DNA of 64,000 nt, from positions 124,001-188,000 of the forward strand of contig CANJUD010000006.1 in the NCBI GenBank assembly GCA_947477885.1, written 5' to 3'. The notes under the pieces are model-generated. The model was given only the letters and a program-made list of their open reading frames with translations, made no database searches and was not told the origin of the DNA. Within the stretch, counting starts at the first letter, position 1. Each line of letters starts with the position of its first letter. Below, piece by piece: positions 34,642 through 43,581 of this stretch. A program made the translations under genes and the position numbers. Source of the DNA: Bacteroidota bacterium. Its GTDB lineage: Bacteria; Bacteroidota; Bacteroidia; UKL13-3.

Positions 34642-37600
34642 ATGCAAGTAGTAACCACACAACCCTATACCCTGGTATTCTCACTCATCGAGGATAAAGA
34701 TTTGGGTTGGACTATTGAGCCACATGTGGTGCAGGTAAATGCAAAGGGGCAACTTACTTTAACACATCAAAAAGTATATGCCAACACATTGTCCAATTTC
34801 CCCAAAGTGGATAATGCTGAAACACGTAAAATAATTTCATATTTGCATGAGGTAAGTCATGATGCTATTTTTCATCAATTTGCTGATGCCAAAAGTAAAA
34901 AGAAAATAAAGCCTCACGATTTTTTTGAGAAGCATATCACACCTGAGTTTTTGAAAAAGCAAATCAGGCCTTATGTGGAACGTAGGATTGGCAACGTTCT
35001 AACCATATTAAAAGGAATGAATTTTTATATGAAAGGGAATAATGATAATCCTGCTCATCATAAACTGGAAATAGCTGAAGGAAATGCAACGGTACTTTTC
35101 CATTTCAAAAAAGGGATTGAAGGATTGCGATATTTTGCTACCATTAAACATGATAATAAACGCGTAGATTTTATCAATCAATTTTCACGAGTTATATGTC
35201 AGCATCCAGCCTTTATGATGGTGGATAATATAGTGTATACTTTTGGTGAAGAAGTGGAAGGAGTAAAGCTTACTCCGTTCCAAACCAAAAAATATATAGA
35301 AGTGCCACAAACTGCTGTGGACAAGTACTTGCGAACGTTTGTAGTGCAGTTGCTTGAGCATTATGATGTATATGCAGATGGGTTTGAAATTGTGAACGAA
35401 AAATTTGTTGCACAACCCATAGTAACCTTGCAACAATGGGCTGATAAATATTATTTATTGTTGTCATTCAAATATGGCAATTCCGATTTTCATTATCACT
35501 CGACTAAAAAAACCCATGTAAAAATTGACAAAGAAAATGGGCAATATATATTCCGCAAAATAAAAAGGGCGGGGGAGTGGGAGCAATTCAAATATCAGGT
35601 TTTGATTGATGGAGGATTGGCGAATGAGAATGGTTCTTTGTTTAGTGCAGGCAATGGGCAATTAATAGATACTATTACTTGGCTCAATGCAAATAGAGAA
35701 TCATTACGTAAAGCAGGGTTTGAAATTGTACAACAACTCAATCGAAAATATTTTTTGGGCGAGCAAACATATAGTATCGATTTGGCTGAAGGAACCGATT
35801 GGTTCGACCTATTAGTGAAAGCTAAGTTTGGCGAATACGAAATGCCATTTCATGTGCTGCGTGATCATATATTAAAAGGCCACCATGAATTTGAATTACC
35901 CAATGGCGATGTGGCTGTGATACCCGATGAATGGTTCGAAAAATTCGGGAATATTATGGAAATTGCTGAGCACAGTGATGGGCAATTGAGATTGAAAAAA
36001 TACCATTTCGGTTTGCTAGAATCATTGTGGAGCAACCAAGAAAACAGACGACAACACTGGGTTGACAAACTTAAAGATATGGTGGCAACAGATTCAGAAA
36101 AGAAAGAATCATTGCCTATAGATTTTAATTGCAATTTGCGTGAATATCAAGAGCACGGTTTTCAGTGGTTTTATTATTTGCAAAGCAATGGCTTTGGTGG
36201 AATTTTGGCTGATGATATGGGGCTTGGAAAAACTATACAATCACTTTGTTTATTACAAAAGGAAAAAGAAATTAATGGGGCAGACAAAGAACTCGTATTT
36301 GAAAAAACTATACAATTGCCACTGAAACAAGGTTCATTATTTGAGCAGGGAATTACTGATGATATTATATTAGAAGCAAATACTAAAACTCCTTCTGCAA
36401 AACCTCGCAAAACTTCGTTAATTGTGGCACCCACATCGCTTATATATAATTGGTTGTCGGAAGCAGAAAAGTTCACACCGGGTTTAAAAATTTTAGTACA
36501 TAGTGGGCAAAATCGGAACAGGGATATATTACATAAATTCCCTTTATATGATGTGATAATTACTACTTATGGAACCATGCGTGCCGACGATGATTTATTT
36601 AAAGAATTCAAATTTCATTATATCATATTAGACGAAAGTCAAGCGATAAAAAACCCTTCATCGGTTACTGCAAAATCCATTTTTAAACTAAGGTCGCAAC
36701 ACAAACTAACTTTAACGGGAACACCTGTTGAGAATAGCATAACAGACTTATGGAGCCAAATGAATTTTGTAAATCCAGGTTTGTTGGGCAGCTTCCATTA
36801 TTTTAATGAACATTATGTGGTGCCAATAGAAAAAGGGAAAGATGAAAGCAAATCGCAAAAACTACAATTATTGGTAAAGCCATTTATATTGCGAAGAACC
36901 AAAAGTATGGTAGCAACTGATTTGCCTTCAAAAACTGAGCAGATAAGATATTGTGATATGCACGAAGGACAGAAGAAATTATATGAAAGCACAAAATCTG
37001 CTTATAGAAATGAGTTGTTAAAAAGTTTGGGAGATAGAAGTTTTACCAAAAATAGATTTTCATTTTTCCAAGGACTTACTAAGTTACGTTTACTAGCCAA
37101 CCACCCTTATATGGCAGACAATGCGAATACAGAAACATCGGGTAAGTTTGAGGAAGTAATCTATTTGGCACAGAAAGCTTTGTCGCAAGGGCACAAAATT
37201 TTAATGTTCAGTCAATTTGTAAAACAACTCGATATTTACAAAAAACATTTCGACGAATCTGAAGTAAAGTATCTTTATTTGGACGGATCAACTGCAGCCC
37301 TCGACCGCAAAAAATTGGTAAAAGAATTTCAGGCGAATGATGATATCAAACTTTTTTTGATCTCATTAAAAGCCGGAGGATTTGGACTGAACCTCACCGA
37401 AGCCGACTATGTGTTTTTGCTCGACCCATGGTGGAACCCAGCAGTAGAGCGGCAAGCCGAAGATAGGAGCCACAGGATTGGGCAAACAAAAAATGTATTT
37501 ATATATAAATTTATCAGCCGCGATACGATAGAAGAAAAGATATTGGGACTGCAAGAACGCAAAAATATTTTGGCCCAAAGTATCATTCAAGTGGATGAAG

Positions 37601-37650
37601 GAGGTTTTAAACAAATAAAGGCTGAGGATATGTTGGAACTTTTTAGTTGA
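34642..37650 (+). CDS. SNF2-family DEAD/DEAH-like helicase
   Basis: 1002-residue ATPase of the bacterial SNF2 type. The N-terminal ~480 residues are an accessory region without a zinc-binding SWIM motif that I can see. The helicase core has Walker A ILADDMGLGKTIQ (about 517-529), LIVAPTSLIYNWL, motif II as DESQ (about 662), TLTGTPVEN, and in the C-lobe SQFVKQLDIYKKHF, FLISLKAGGFGLNLTEADYVFLLDPWWNPAVE and motif VI RSHRIGQT (about 941). It is probably a DNA translocase that remodels protein-DNA complexes. No methyltransferase or nuclease partner lies nearby, so a phage-defence role is not supported here. The start is one base after repeat copy 5. Confidence 0.93.
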   Translation: MQVVTTQPYTLVFSLIEDKDLGWTIEPHVVQVNAKGQLTLTHQKVYANTLSNFPKVDNAETRKIISYLHEVSHDAIFHQFADAKSKKKIKPHDFFEKHITPEFLKKQIRPYVERRIGNVLTILKGMNFYMKGNNDNPAHHKLEIAEGNATVLFHFKKGIEGLRYFATIKHDNKRVDFINQFSRVICQHPAFMMVDNIVYTFGEEVEGVKLTPFQTKKYIEVPQTAVDKYLRTFVVQLLEHYDVYADGFEIVNEKFVAQPIVTLQQWADKYYLLLSFKYGNSDFHYHSTKKTHVKIDKENGQYIFRKIKRAGEWEQFKYQVLIDGGLANENGSLFSAGNGQLIDTITWLNANRESLRKAGFEIVQQLNRKYFLGEQTYSIDLAEGTDWFDLLVKAKFGEYEMPFHVLRDHILKGHHEFELPNGDVAVIPDEWFEKFGNIMEIAEHSDGQLRLKKYHFGLLESLWSNQENRRQHWVDKLKDMVATDSEKKESLPIDFNCNLREYQEHGFQWFYYLQSNGFGGILADDMGLGKTIQSLCLLQKEKEINGADKELVFEKTIQLPLKQGSLFEQGITDDIILEANTKTPSAKPRKTSLIVAPTSLIYNWLSEAEKFTPGLKILVHSGQNRNRDILHKFPLYDVIITTYGTMRADDDLFKEFKFHYIILDESQAIKNPSSVTAKSIFKLRSQHKLTLTGTPVENSITDLWSQMNFVNPGLLGSFHYFNEHYVVPIEKGKDESKSQKLQLLVKPFILRRTKSMVATDLPSKTEQIRYCDMHEGQKKLYESTKSAYRNELLKSLGDRSFTKNRFSFFQGLTKLRLLANHPYMADNANTETSGKFEEVIYLAQKALSQGHKILMFSQFVKQLDIYKKHFDESEVKYLYLDGSTAALDRKKLVKEFQANDDIKLFLISLKAGGFGLNLTEADYVFLLDPWWNPAVERQAEDRSHRIGQTKNVFIYKFISRDTIEEKILGLQERKNILAQSIIQVDEGGFKQIKAEDMLELFS

Positions 37651-37677
37651 CAATTTTATTTTAAAACCTTATATTTG
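37647..37677 (+). promoter_or_regulatory. Bacteroidota-type promoter for the T9SS cargo gene
   Basis: TTG (37647-37649), a 20-bp spacer and TATATTTG (37670-37677), within 1 bp of the consensus spacing. It begins within the stop region of the helicase gene and lies about 32 bp before the start codon at 37709. Confidence 0.6.
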
Positions 37678-37708
37678 CATCTCAAAATTTAACAACTCAA
37701 AAAAAACA

Positions 37709-38443
37709 ATGAAAAAATTAGTACTTATTTTATCCATGGTTACTGCATTTACCTTCGTAAATGGTCAGGGCCGTAAAGTAGATTTAGCAGTTAGCAGCAT
37801 TGGCAGTCCTGAAAGAATTGCTCAAGGAGTGCCTATAGCTTTCGCTTTCACAGTAAAAAATGGTGGTAGCGATAAACTAAAAGCAGGTGATAGTATTTTT
37901 TATCAAATAATAATTAATAAACAAATTGCAATACCTAATGGAAGTTTCTTTGCTTATGTTCTTACTGCTGGTGTTGACTCTGGAGCAACTGCAAATATTT
38001 CTGGTAATATAAATGTTAATTTGAACATACCAAGTAGCTTTACGAGCACTTTTTGTGTAGGTGCATTTGCAATAAACAGAAGCGATGACTCTATCAAATT
38101 TGAAGAGGCCGCAACCACTACCGACAATTTCGCATGCCGTGATACACGCTTTGGTGATTGGGATGCAGGTGTAAGTGATATTAGCAATTTAACCGCTTTA
38201 ACTGTGTATCCTAACCCTGCAAATAGTCAATTCTATATTTCGTATACTACCGAAAAAGCTGCTGATGTAACTATTCGTTTAATGGATTTAACTGGTCGTG
38301 ATGTGATGCCTACTGCTAAGCAAAGACAACAAGCTGGTGCTAATGTTGAAACAATCAATACCGAAAATTTAGCTGCAGGTGTATATATATACCAAGTTAA
38401 TGTAGATGGTCGTACCCAAACAGGTAAAATAACTGTAGAGTAA
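37709..38443 (+). CDS. Secreted protein with T9SS type A sorting domain
   Basis: 244-residue exported protein. A signal peptide (about 1-19, ending VNG/Q) precedes a CARDB-like beta domain (VDLAVSSIGSPERIAQGVPIAFAFTVKNGGSDKLKAGDS). The C-terminal 75 residues are a typical type A sorting domain (LTVYPNPANSQFYISYTTEKAADVTIRLMDLTGRDV, ENLAAGVYIYQVNVDGRTQTGKITVE). It is likely carried to the surface by the T9SS. It has its own promoter and terminator, so it is monocistronic. Function unknown. Confidence 0.88.
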   Translation: MKKLVLILSMVTAFTFVNGQGRKVDLAVSSIGSPERIAQGVPIAFAFTVKNGGSDKLKAGDSIFYQIIINKQIAIPNGSFFAYVLTAGVDSGATANISGNINVNLNIPSSFTSTFCVGAFAINRSDDSIKFEEAATTTDNFACRDTRFGDWDAGVSDISNLTALTVYPNPANSQFYISYTTEKAADVTIRLMDLTGRDVMPTAKQRQQAGANVETINTENLAAGVYIYQVNVDGRTQTGKITVE

Positions 38444-38467
38444 TTTATATATTATAACAATTTTCAC

Positions 38468-38505
38468 AAGCCCAGAAGTTCGACAAGAGCTTCTGGGCTT
38501 TTTGT
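38468..38505 (+). terminator. Rho-independent terminator
   Basis: AAGCCCAGAAG (38468-38478), 11-nt loop, CTTCTGGGCTT (38490-38500), then T-rich sequence. It lies 24 bp after the T9SS cargo gene. Confidence 0.92.
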
Positions 38506-38610
38506 TTTTGATGTAGCGAATAAATATTGGATAACTTTTTCAAATAATTTTCCCCTTCAATTTGCCCAGTCGCAAAACAAATAGTAATTTGCAAGCGTTT
38601 TATAAAGACA

Positions 38611-38651
38611 GTTATAAAACTTTTGGAAAGTTTTATAACTTACCAAAAGTT
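38611..38651 (+). promoter_or_regulatory. Overlapping alternative hairpins in the gltA leader
   Basis: GTTATAAAACTTT (38611-38623) and AAAGTTTTATAAC (38627-38639) are a perfect 13-bp inverted repeat with a 3-nt gap. AACTTTTGG (38618-38626) is also perfectly complementary to CCAAAAGTT (38643-38651). The two pairings share bases and exclude one another. The element ends 16 bp before the gltA start. It may be an operator or an RNA switch; upstream, TAATTTG near 38586 is an imperfect -7 box. The rest of the 223-bp gap shows nothing else. Confidence 0.6.
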
Positions 38652-38666
38652 AAAATTAAATAGAAA

Positions 38667-39980
38667 ATGGATTCACTAAAAAATAAATTTGCAGAGAAAG
38701 CTCTGCCAGAAGTAATAAAAATTAAAGAATTTGCTAAAGCTCACGGCGACAAAGTAATTGGCACTTACACCATTGATGATATATTTGGAGGTATGAAAGG
38801 TATTACCGGATTGGTTACCGAAACCTCATTGCTCGATTCAAATGAAGGTATTCGTTTCCGCGGATATTCAATTCCTGAGTTGCGTGAAAAGTTACAACAT
38901 TTTGTTGAAGGTGGCAGCGAGCCTATTCCCGAAGCTATATTTTATTTAATGTTGATGGGCGAACTCCCTTCGAACGAAGATGTACAGAACCTTACCAATA
39001 ATTGGGCTCGCCGTGCTATTGTTCCCCGTCATGTATTTAATGTATTGGATTCATTGCCTCGCACAACACATCCCATGACGCAGTTCACTATTGGTATTAT
39101 GGCTATGCAAACTGAAAGTGTTTTTGCTGCATCATACCGCAAAGGAATTAACAAAAAAGATTATTGGGATCCAACTTATGAAGATGTGATGAATTTGATT
39201 GCACGCTTGCCCCGCGTTGCAGCATATATATACAGGCGTACCTATAAAAATGATGAGCATATAGAACCCGATCCAAAACTTGATTGGGCTGGCAACTTCG
39301 GCCACATGCTGGGTTATGATGAACCTGATTTTGCTGAGTTGATGCGTTTATATATGACCATACACAGCGATCATGAAGGTGGAAATGTATCAGCACACAC
39401 AACCCATTTGGTTGGTTCGGCATTGAGTGATCCTTATCTCGCATTTGCAGCCTCTATGAACGGACTTGCTGGGCCATTGCATGGATTGGCAAACCAAGAA
39501 GTGATACGTTGGTTGCAAGGAATGTGCGATTCATTAAATACAAAACGTCCAAATAAAGAACAGATTGCACAATATGTGAAAGATACTTTGGCACAAGGCC
39601 AAGTGGTTCCTGGATACGGTCATGCAGTATTGCGTAAAACCGATCCAAGGTTTATTTCACAAATGGGTTTTGCGAAAAAACATATGCCCGATGATGATAT
39701 GGTAAACACCGTTTGGAATGTATATGAAGTAGTGCCTCCAATTTTAGAATCATTGGGAAAAGTAAAAAATCCTTGGCCCAATGTTGATGCACATAGCGGA
39801 GCATTATTACAACATTATGGAATGGTAGAAGAAGATTTTTATACTGTCATGTTTGGCGTGAGCCGTTCACTAGGTGTAATGGCTTCTTTATGCTGGGATC
39901 GTGCCCTAAGTTTACCACTCGAAAGACCAAAATCTATTACCACCGAGGCTTTAATGAATATAGTAACCAGTAAACAGTAG
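38667..39980 (+). CDS. gltA: Citrate synthase (type I, mitochondrial-like)
   Basis: 437-residue enzyme that joins acetyl-CoA and oxaloacetate to citrate. It is of the eukaryote-like type I branch (DDIFGGMKGITGLVTETSLLDSNEGIRFRGYSIPE). The catalytic histidines are in the SDHEGGNVSAHTTHLV segment (about 232-247) and PGYGHAVLRKTDPR (about 313-326), and the aspartate in NVDAHSGALLQHYG (about 371-384). Length fits the branch. The last residues VTSKQ and the TAG stop are encoded by the heptamer repeat that starts here. Likely monocistronic, with a structured leader. Confidence 0.96.
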   Translation: MDSLKNKFAEKALPEVIKIKEFAKAHGDKVIGTYTIDDIFGGMKGITGLVTETSLLDSNEGIRFRGYSIPELREKLQHFVEGGSEPIPEAIFYLMLMGELPSNEDVQNLTNNWARRAIVPRHVFNVLDSLPRTTHPMTQFTIGIMAMQTESVFAASYRKGINKKDYWDPTYEDVMNLIARLPRVAAYIYRRTYKNDEHIEPDPKLDWAGNFGHMLGYDEPDFAELMRLYMTIHSDHEGGNVSAHTTHLVGSALSDPYLAFAASMNGLAGPLHGLANQEVIRWLQGMCDSLNTKRPNKEQIAQYVKDTLAQGQVVPGYGHAVLRKTDPRFISQMGFAKKHMPDDDMVNTVWNVYEVVPPILESLGKVKNPWPNVDAHSGALLQHYGMVEEDFYTVMFGVSRSLGVMASLCWDRALSLPLERPKSITTEALMNIVTSKQ

Positions 39981-40096
39981 TCAGTAATCAGTTGCTGACG
40001 CCGTCTGCCTGACCACTGTTTACTGACTACTGATTACTGACTACTGATTACTGACCACTGTTTACTGACTACTGTTTATTGACCACTGATTACTAA
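39962..40096. repeat. Heptamer hairpin repeat, copy 6 (core inverted)
   Basis: Left arm AGTAACCAGTAAACAGTAGT then CAGTAATCAGT, core GCTGACGCCGTC, which is the exact reverse complement of GACGGCGTCAGC in copy 5, and a long right arm (40010-40095) of ACTGTTT, ACTGACT, ACTGATT and ACTGACC heptamers. It begins inside the gltA stop region and runs to within 9 bp of the FKBP start codon. Confidence 0.85.
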
Positions 40097-40104
40097 AAAA
40101 AAAT

Positions 40105-40602
40105 ATGAAATATATATATATACTCGCACTAGCAACTACTATCATGTTTGCTTGCAAAAACAGTCGTACCGCTGAGGTTAAAATGGATGGTGGGGAAAGA
40201 CAAAATTTCAAAACACAAAATGAAATTGATGCCGAAATAATCACTAAATATGTGGCTGAGAAAAAACTAAATGGCAGCTATATCAATGGTGGAATTTATG
40301 CTGTGATTTCGGATAGTGGCTCAGGAGAAAAACATCCTACCGTAAAAGATACTGTGGTGGTAGAGTATCATGGTTCATTTTTAAATGGAACGATATTCGA
40401 TGAAACCAAGCCAGGTAAAACTATTAATTTCCCATTATCAAATTTAATTGAAGGTTGGAAAATAGGAATCCCGTATCTGAAAAAAGGAGGGAAAGCTACA
40501 TTTGTAATTCCATCTGCATTAGCTTACGGGGCACAAGGAAGCGGGCAAATACCTCCCAATTCTGTTTTGTCTTTTGATATAGTATTGTTGGATTTTAAAT
40601 AA
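40105..40602 (+). CDS. FKBP-type peptidyl-prolyl isomerase lipoprotein
   Basis: 165 residues. A lipoprotein signal ends at the lipobox IMFAC (cysteine 17). The FKBP domain fills the C-terminal ~100 residues: DTVVVEYHGSFLNGTIFDETKPGKTINFPLSNLIEGWKIGIPYLKKGGKATFVIPSALAYGAQGSGQIPPNSVLSFDIVLLDF. The conserved substrate-pocket residues (Y, F-D, I-W, Y) are present. It would help proteins fold in the periplasm, anchored to a membrane. radA starts 7 bp downstream, so the two may be one transcript. Confidence 0.92.
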   Translation: MKYIYILALATTIMFACKNSRTAEVKMDGGERQNFKTQNEIDAEIITKYVAEKKLNGSYINGGIYAVISDSGSGEKHPTVKDTVVVEYHGSFLNGTIFDETKPGKTINFPLSNLIEGWKIGIPYLKKGGKATFVIPSALAYGAQGSGQIPPNSVLSFDIVLLDFK

Positions 40603-40609
40603 AAATCCT

Positions 40610-41959
40610 GTGGCTAAACAAAGCACTGTATATGTTTGTCAGCAATGTGCTTTTGAGGCTCATAAATGGTTGGGTAAATGCCCGTCATGCAATAGCTGGA
40701 ATTCATTTGTTGAAGAATATAAAGCCAAAGCAAAACCCGGGCAGACGGCTCCAAGCAGCGATCACAAGCCCGTTCCCTTACCACAGATTTCTACCACAAG
40801 CAACGAACGTATTATAACACCTGATGAAGAATTTAATAGAGTTCTTGGAGGTGGAATAGTTCCCGGTTCATTAATATTAATTGGTGGCGAACCAGGCATT
40901 GGCAAAAGTACTTTAATGCTGCAAGTTGCCACACAATTTACTACAGGAAATGTATTATATATATCAGGAGAAGAAAGTGGTTCGCAAATAAGAATGCGTG
41001 CTGAACGATTGAATAAATTGCCTGATAATTGTTATATATTAACGGAGACTGTCACCAACCAAGTCATTAAGCAGATTAAGGAGTTGCAGCCATCGCTTGT
41101 TATAGTCGATTCAATTCAAACCATGCGGAATGAATATGTAGAAAGTGCTCCCGGAAGTGTATCGCAAATAAGAGAAACTGCTGCCGATTTTATGCGGTTG
41201 GCCAAAGACGAAGACATACCTATTATATTAATCGGACATATAACAAAAGATGGATCACTTGCGGGTCCAAAGGTATTGGAGCATATGGTTGATACTGTAT
41301 TGCAATTTGAAGGTGATAAACATAATTTATATAGAATACTTCGCACTATTAAAAACCGTTTTGGCAGCACCAGTGAAATAGGAATATATGAAATGCAAGG
41401 CACAGGATTACGCCAAGTAAGTAACCCATCTGAAATATTAGTTTCGCAGCACGATGGGCCAGTGGCGGGCATTGCCATCGGTGTAACATTGGAAGGTATG
41501 CGTCCTTTATTAGTAGAGACACAAGCACTTGTTAGCCCTGCAGTATATGGAACTCCGCAGCGAACTACAACAGGTTATGATGCAAAAAGATTGAATATGC
41601 TGTTAGCAATTCTAGAAAAAAAAGCAGGACAAAGACTAGGCACTCAAGATGTATTTGTGAATATAACAGGCGGACTAAAAGTTGATGATACCGGAATCGA
41701 TTTAGCAATTGTGGCAGCTATCATAAGTTCGTTTACTGATATACCTTTACCTGCTAAGGCAACCTTTGCTGGCGAGCTTGGACTAAGCGGCGAGATACGC
41801 CCAGTGAACCGCATAGAGCAACGCATAGCCGAAGCAGAAAAATTGGGCTATAATGAAATTTTTATTGCCAAAGGAAATTATCAAAAATCAATCAAGTCGA
41901 AAATTAGTATCAATCCAGTAAGTAAAATTGAGGAGTTGATGGGGTTGCTTTTTGGGTAG
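40610..41959 (+). CDS. radA: DNA repair protein RadA
   Basis: 449-residue branch-migration ATPase of recombination. An N-terminal zinc finger (CQQCAFEAHKWLGKCPSC, C-x2-C and C-x2-C), a RecA-like core with Walker A GGEPGIGKSTLML (about 91-103), the RadA-specific KNRFGSTSEIG (about 248-258), and a C-terminal Lon-like domain (about 280-449, with VNITGGLKVDDTGIDLAIVAAI and GELGLSGEIRPV). Start is GTG at 40610, giving M-AKQSTVYVCQQC as in homologues. All expected parts are present. Confidence 0.96.
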   Translation: MAKQSTVYVCQQCAFEAHKWLGKCPSCNSWNSFVEEYKAKAKPGQTAPSSDHKPVPLPQISTTSNERIITPDEEFNRVLGGGIVPGSLILIGGEPGIGKSTLMLQVATQFTTGNVLYISGEESGSQIRMRAERLNKLPDNCYILTETVTNQVIKQIKELQPSLVIVDSIQTMRNEYVESAPGSVSQIRETAADFMRLAKDEDIPIILIGHITKDGSLAGPKVLEHMVDTVLQFEGDKHNLYRILRTIKNRFGSTSEIGIYEMQGTGLRQVSNPSEILVSQHDGPVAGIAIGVTLEGMRPLLVETQALVSPAVYGTPQRTTTGYDAKRLNMLLAILEKKAGQRLGTQDVFVNITGGLKVDDTGIDLAIVAAIISSFTDIPLPAKATFAGELGLSGEIRPVNRIEQRIAEAEKLGYNEIFIAKGNYQKSIKSKISINPVSKIEELMGLLFG

Positions 41960-42007
41960 TGAATGTATATGTATATAGAGTGACAACAGTCATCATCCTA
42001 TACAAAT

Positions 42008-42150
42008 CGTCATGCTGTCCCGAATTCATTTCGGGATCAGCATCTATGAATGCATACTAGAGAGGCTGAAATAAATTCAGCAAGATGGGCGATGGAGTAT
42101 TCATACTATTGTATTATGGTCTGTTCACCCTTCGATAAACTCAGGATGAC
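42008..42150. repeat. Mosaic of palindromic intergenic repeats
   Basis: Hairpin 1: ATGCTG (42012), CCCGAA, 5-nt loop, TTCGGG, CAGCAT (ends 42043). Hairpin 2: GCTGAA-ATAAA-TTCAGC (42065-42081). Then CCCTTCGATAAACTCAGG (about 42129-42145), which reads on the minus strand as the end of maf: its last codons (LSS) and stop come from this repeat. A 76-codon open frame on the plus strand here (42050-42280) is only repeat and maf antisense. Confidence 0.7.
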
Positions 42151-42704
42151 AAACCCTGCAATTCCCCATAAACCCTGCTCAAAGGTAATCCCATCACATT
42201 ATAATAGCACCCAACTATTTTCTCAACACCTATATACCCTATCCATTCCTGTATACCATAAGCACCAGCCTTGTCCATAGGTTTGAAAATGTTTATATAA
42301 TAATCGATTTCAGAAGTTGTTAAAGGCTTAAAATATACTTCTGTTTTTTCTGCAAATGTAATAGTGTCAGAATTTGTTTTTAAGGTAACACCTGTATATA
42401 CTTCATGCATCTCGCCACTTAATACATTTAACATTTGCCTAGCCTCATCCAATGTTTCTGGTTTGTTCATCACCGTATCATTAATCCATACAATGGTGTC
42501 GCAGGTAAGTAATACTTCTCCATCATTTATATTTTTATGATAGTGGTCGGATTTCTTTTTAGATAGATAGCTGGCAATTTCTCCTGCCTTTAATTCTGAA
42601 GGGAACGACTCGTCAGCATCAATGGGGTCAATGGTTACAGGGTAGCCAAGTTTTGAAACCAACTCTTGCCTGCGTGGAGATTTTGAGGACAGAATAATTT
42701 GCAT
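42141..42704 (-). CDS. maf: Maf-like nucleotide pyrophosphatase
   Basis: 187-residue house-cleaning enzyme that hydrolyses non-standard nucleoside triphosphates (dTTP/UTP type). The family motif ILSSKSPRRQELVSKLG (residues 3-19) and the catalytic CDTIVWINDTVMNKPETLDEARQML (about 69-93) are clear, as is DKAGAYGIQEWIGYIGVEKIVGCYYNVMGLPL. Length is normal. The final three codons and stop fall within a dispersed repeat. It is the last gene of a minus-strand group with ubiA-type and rsmG genes, 4 bp after the prenyltransferase. Confidence 0.94.
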   Translation of the reverse strand: MQIILSSKSPRRQELVSKLGYPVTIDPIDADESFPSELKAGEIASYLSKKKSDHYHKNINDGEVLLTCDTIVWINDTVMNKPETLDEARQMLNVLSGEMHEVYTGVTLKTNSDTITFAEKTEVYFKPLTTSEIDYYINIFKPMDKAGAYGIQEWIGYIGVEKIVGCYYNVMGLPLSRVYGELQGLSS

Positions 42705-42708
42705 TTTT

Positions 42709-43581
42709 TTACAGCGTTAAAAATATCAAACTCAATATGCCGGACAGCATAATTAATTTATTTAATTTGCTTAGGTAGCCAAATTCATCCAACTTCCTAG
42801 CCGCAATTAATTTGAATATCATATAAAACATGGGTGCTATAATAAAAAAAAGAGCATATATAAATGCAAAATAATTCACATAGTTGTTTTGGTAATGATG
42901 CATCTCGAAAAGTTGGTAGAAATATATAATACTTGCAGTCAAGATTACAGCATTCAATATATATAATAAGTTCTTAGTTTTGCTGATACCATATACAACT
43001 GGAAACGTTTGGCATTGCTGCATCCTGTCGCCTTTTATGTCTTCCGTGTCTTTAATTATTTCTCGGTTCAATGTGGTGATAAATGCAAAAACTGAATAGG
43101 CAATTACATGGTTAAAGTGTATATTCGAATTCCATATATATAATATAAAAATAGTCATACTGCAAAATAGGGAAACAAATATATTGCCTATCAATACCTG
43201 CTTTTTAAATGTTGACGAATATTTGATGAGCAGCAATCCAATGGCTAATACCAATATGGCAAGTTTGTATGATACTACAGCCATACTCAAAACTGCAATC
43301 ACACTTAAAGCAATATGTATTAAAATAGCATGTTTACGTTTAATGCTTGTTCCTATAATAACTTTATCGGGCTTGTTAATTTCATCAATATTCACATCCA
43401 AATAATCATTAATTATATATCCAGCGGCCGCAGTGAGAAGTGTAGAAAGTATGATAATCCCAAAGTGAAAATCTTTTAATATCTCTATTCCCAATGGGTA
43501 TAGGCAAATGCCCGCCAATACTTGTGTGAACGCAATGATTAGGATATTGGGTAGCCTAATAAGTCTGATAAAAGATATCAT
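42709..43581 (-). CDS. UbiA-family prenyltransferase
   Basis: 290-residue inner-membrane enzyme with about eight or nine helices. The first Asp-rich motif is NDYLDVNIDEINKPDK (about 58-73) and the second NREIIKDTEDIKGDRMQQCQT (about 169-189). In Bacteroidota this branch is annotated geranylgeranylglycerol-phosphate geranylgeranyltransferase-like; the acceptor here cannot be told from sequence. It overlaps rsmG by 4 bp and precedes maf by 4 bp, so the three are one operon. Confidence 0.88.
   Translation of the reverse strand: MISFIRLIRLPNILIIAFTQVLAGICLYPLGIEILKDFHFGIIILSTLLTAAAGYIINDYLDVNIDEINKPDKVIIGTSIKRKHAILIHIALSVIAVLSMAVVSYKLAILVLAIGLLLIKYSSTFKKQVLIGNIFVSLFCSMTIFILYIWNSNIHFNHVIAYSVFAFITTLNREIIKDTEDIKGDRMQQCQTFPVVYGISKTKNLLYILNAVILTASIIYFYQLFEMHHYQNNYVNYFAFIYALFFIIAPMFYMIFKLIAARKLDEFGYLSKLNKLIMLSGILSLIFLTL

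Noticed and set aside
34642-37650. SNF2 helicase as part of a phage-defence system
   Set aside because: No nuclease, methyltransferase or other defence gene beside it; only a toxin-antitoxin pair on the opposite strand lies near, and bacterial SNF2 genes of this type are common on their own.
42050-42280. Plus-strand 76-codon open frame
   Set aside because: Built of intergenic repeat words and the antisense of maf; no start context or family resemblance.
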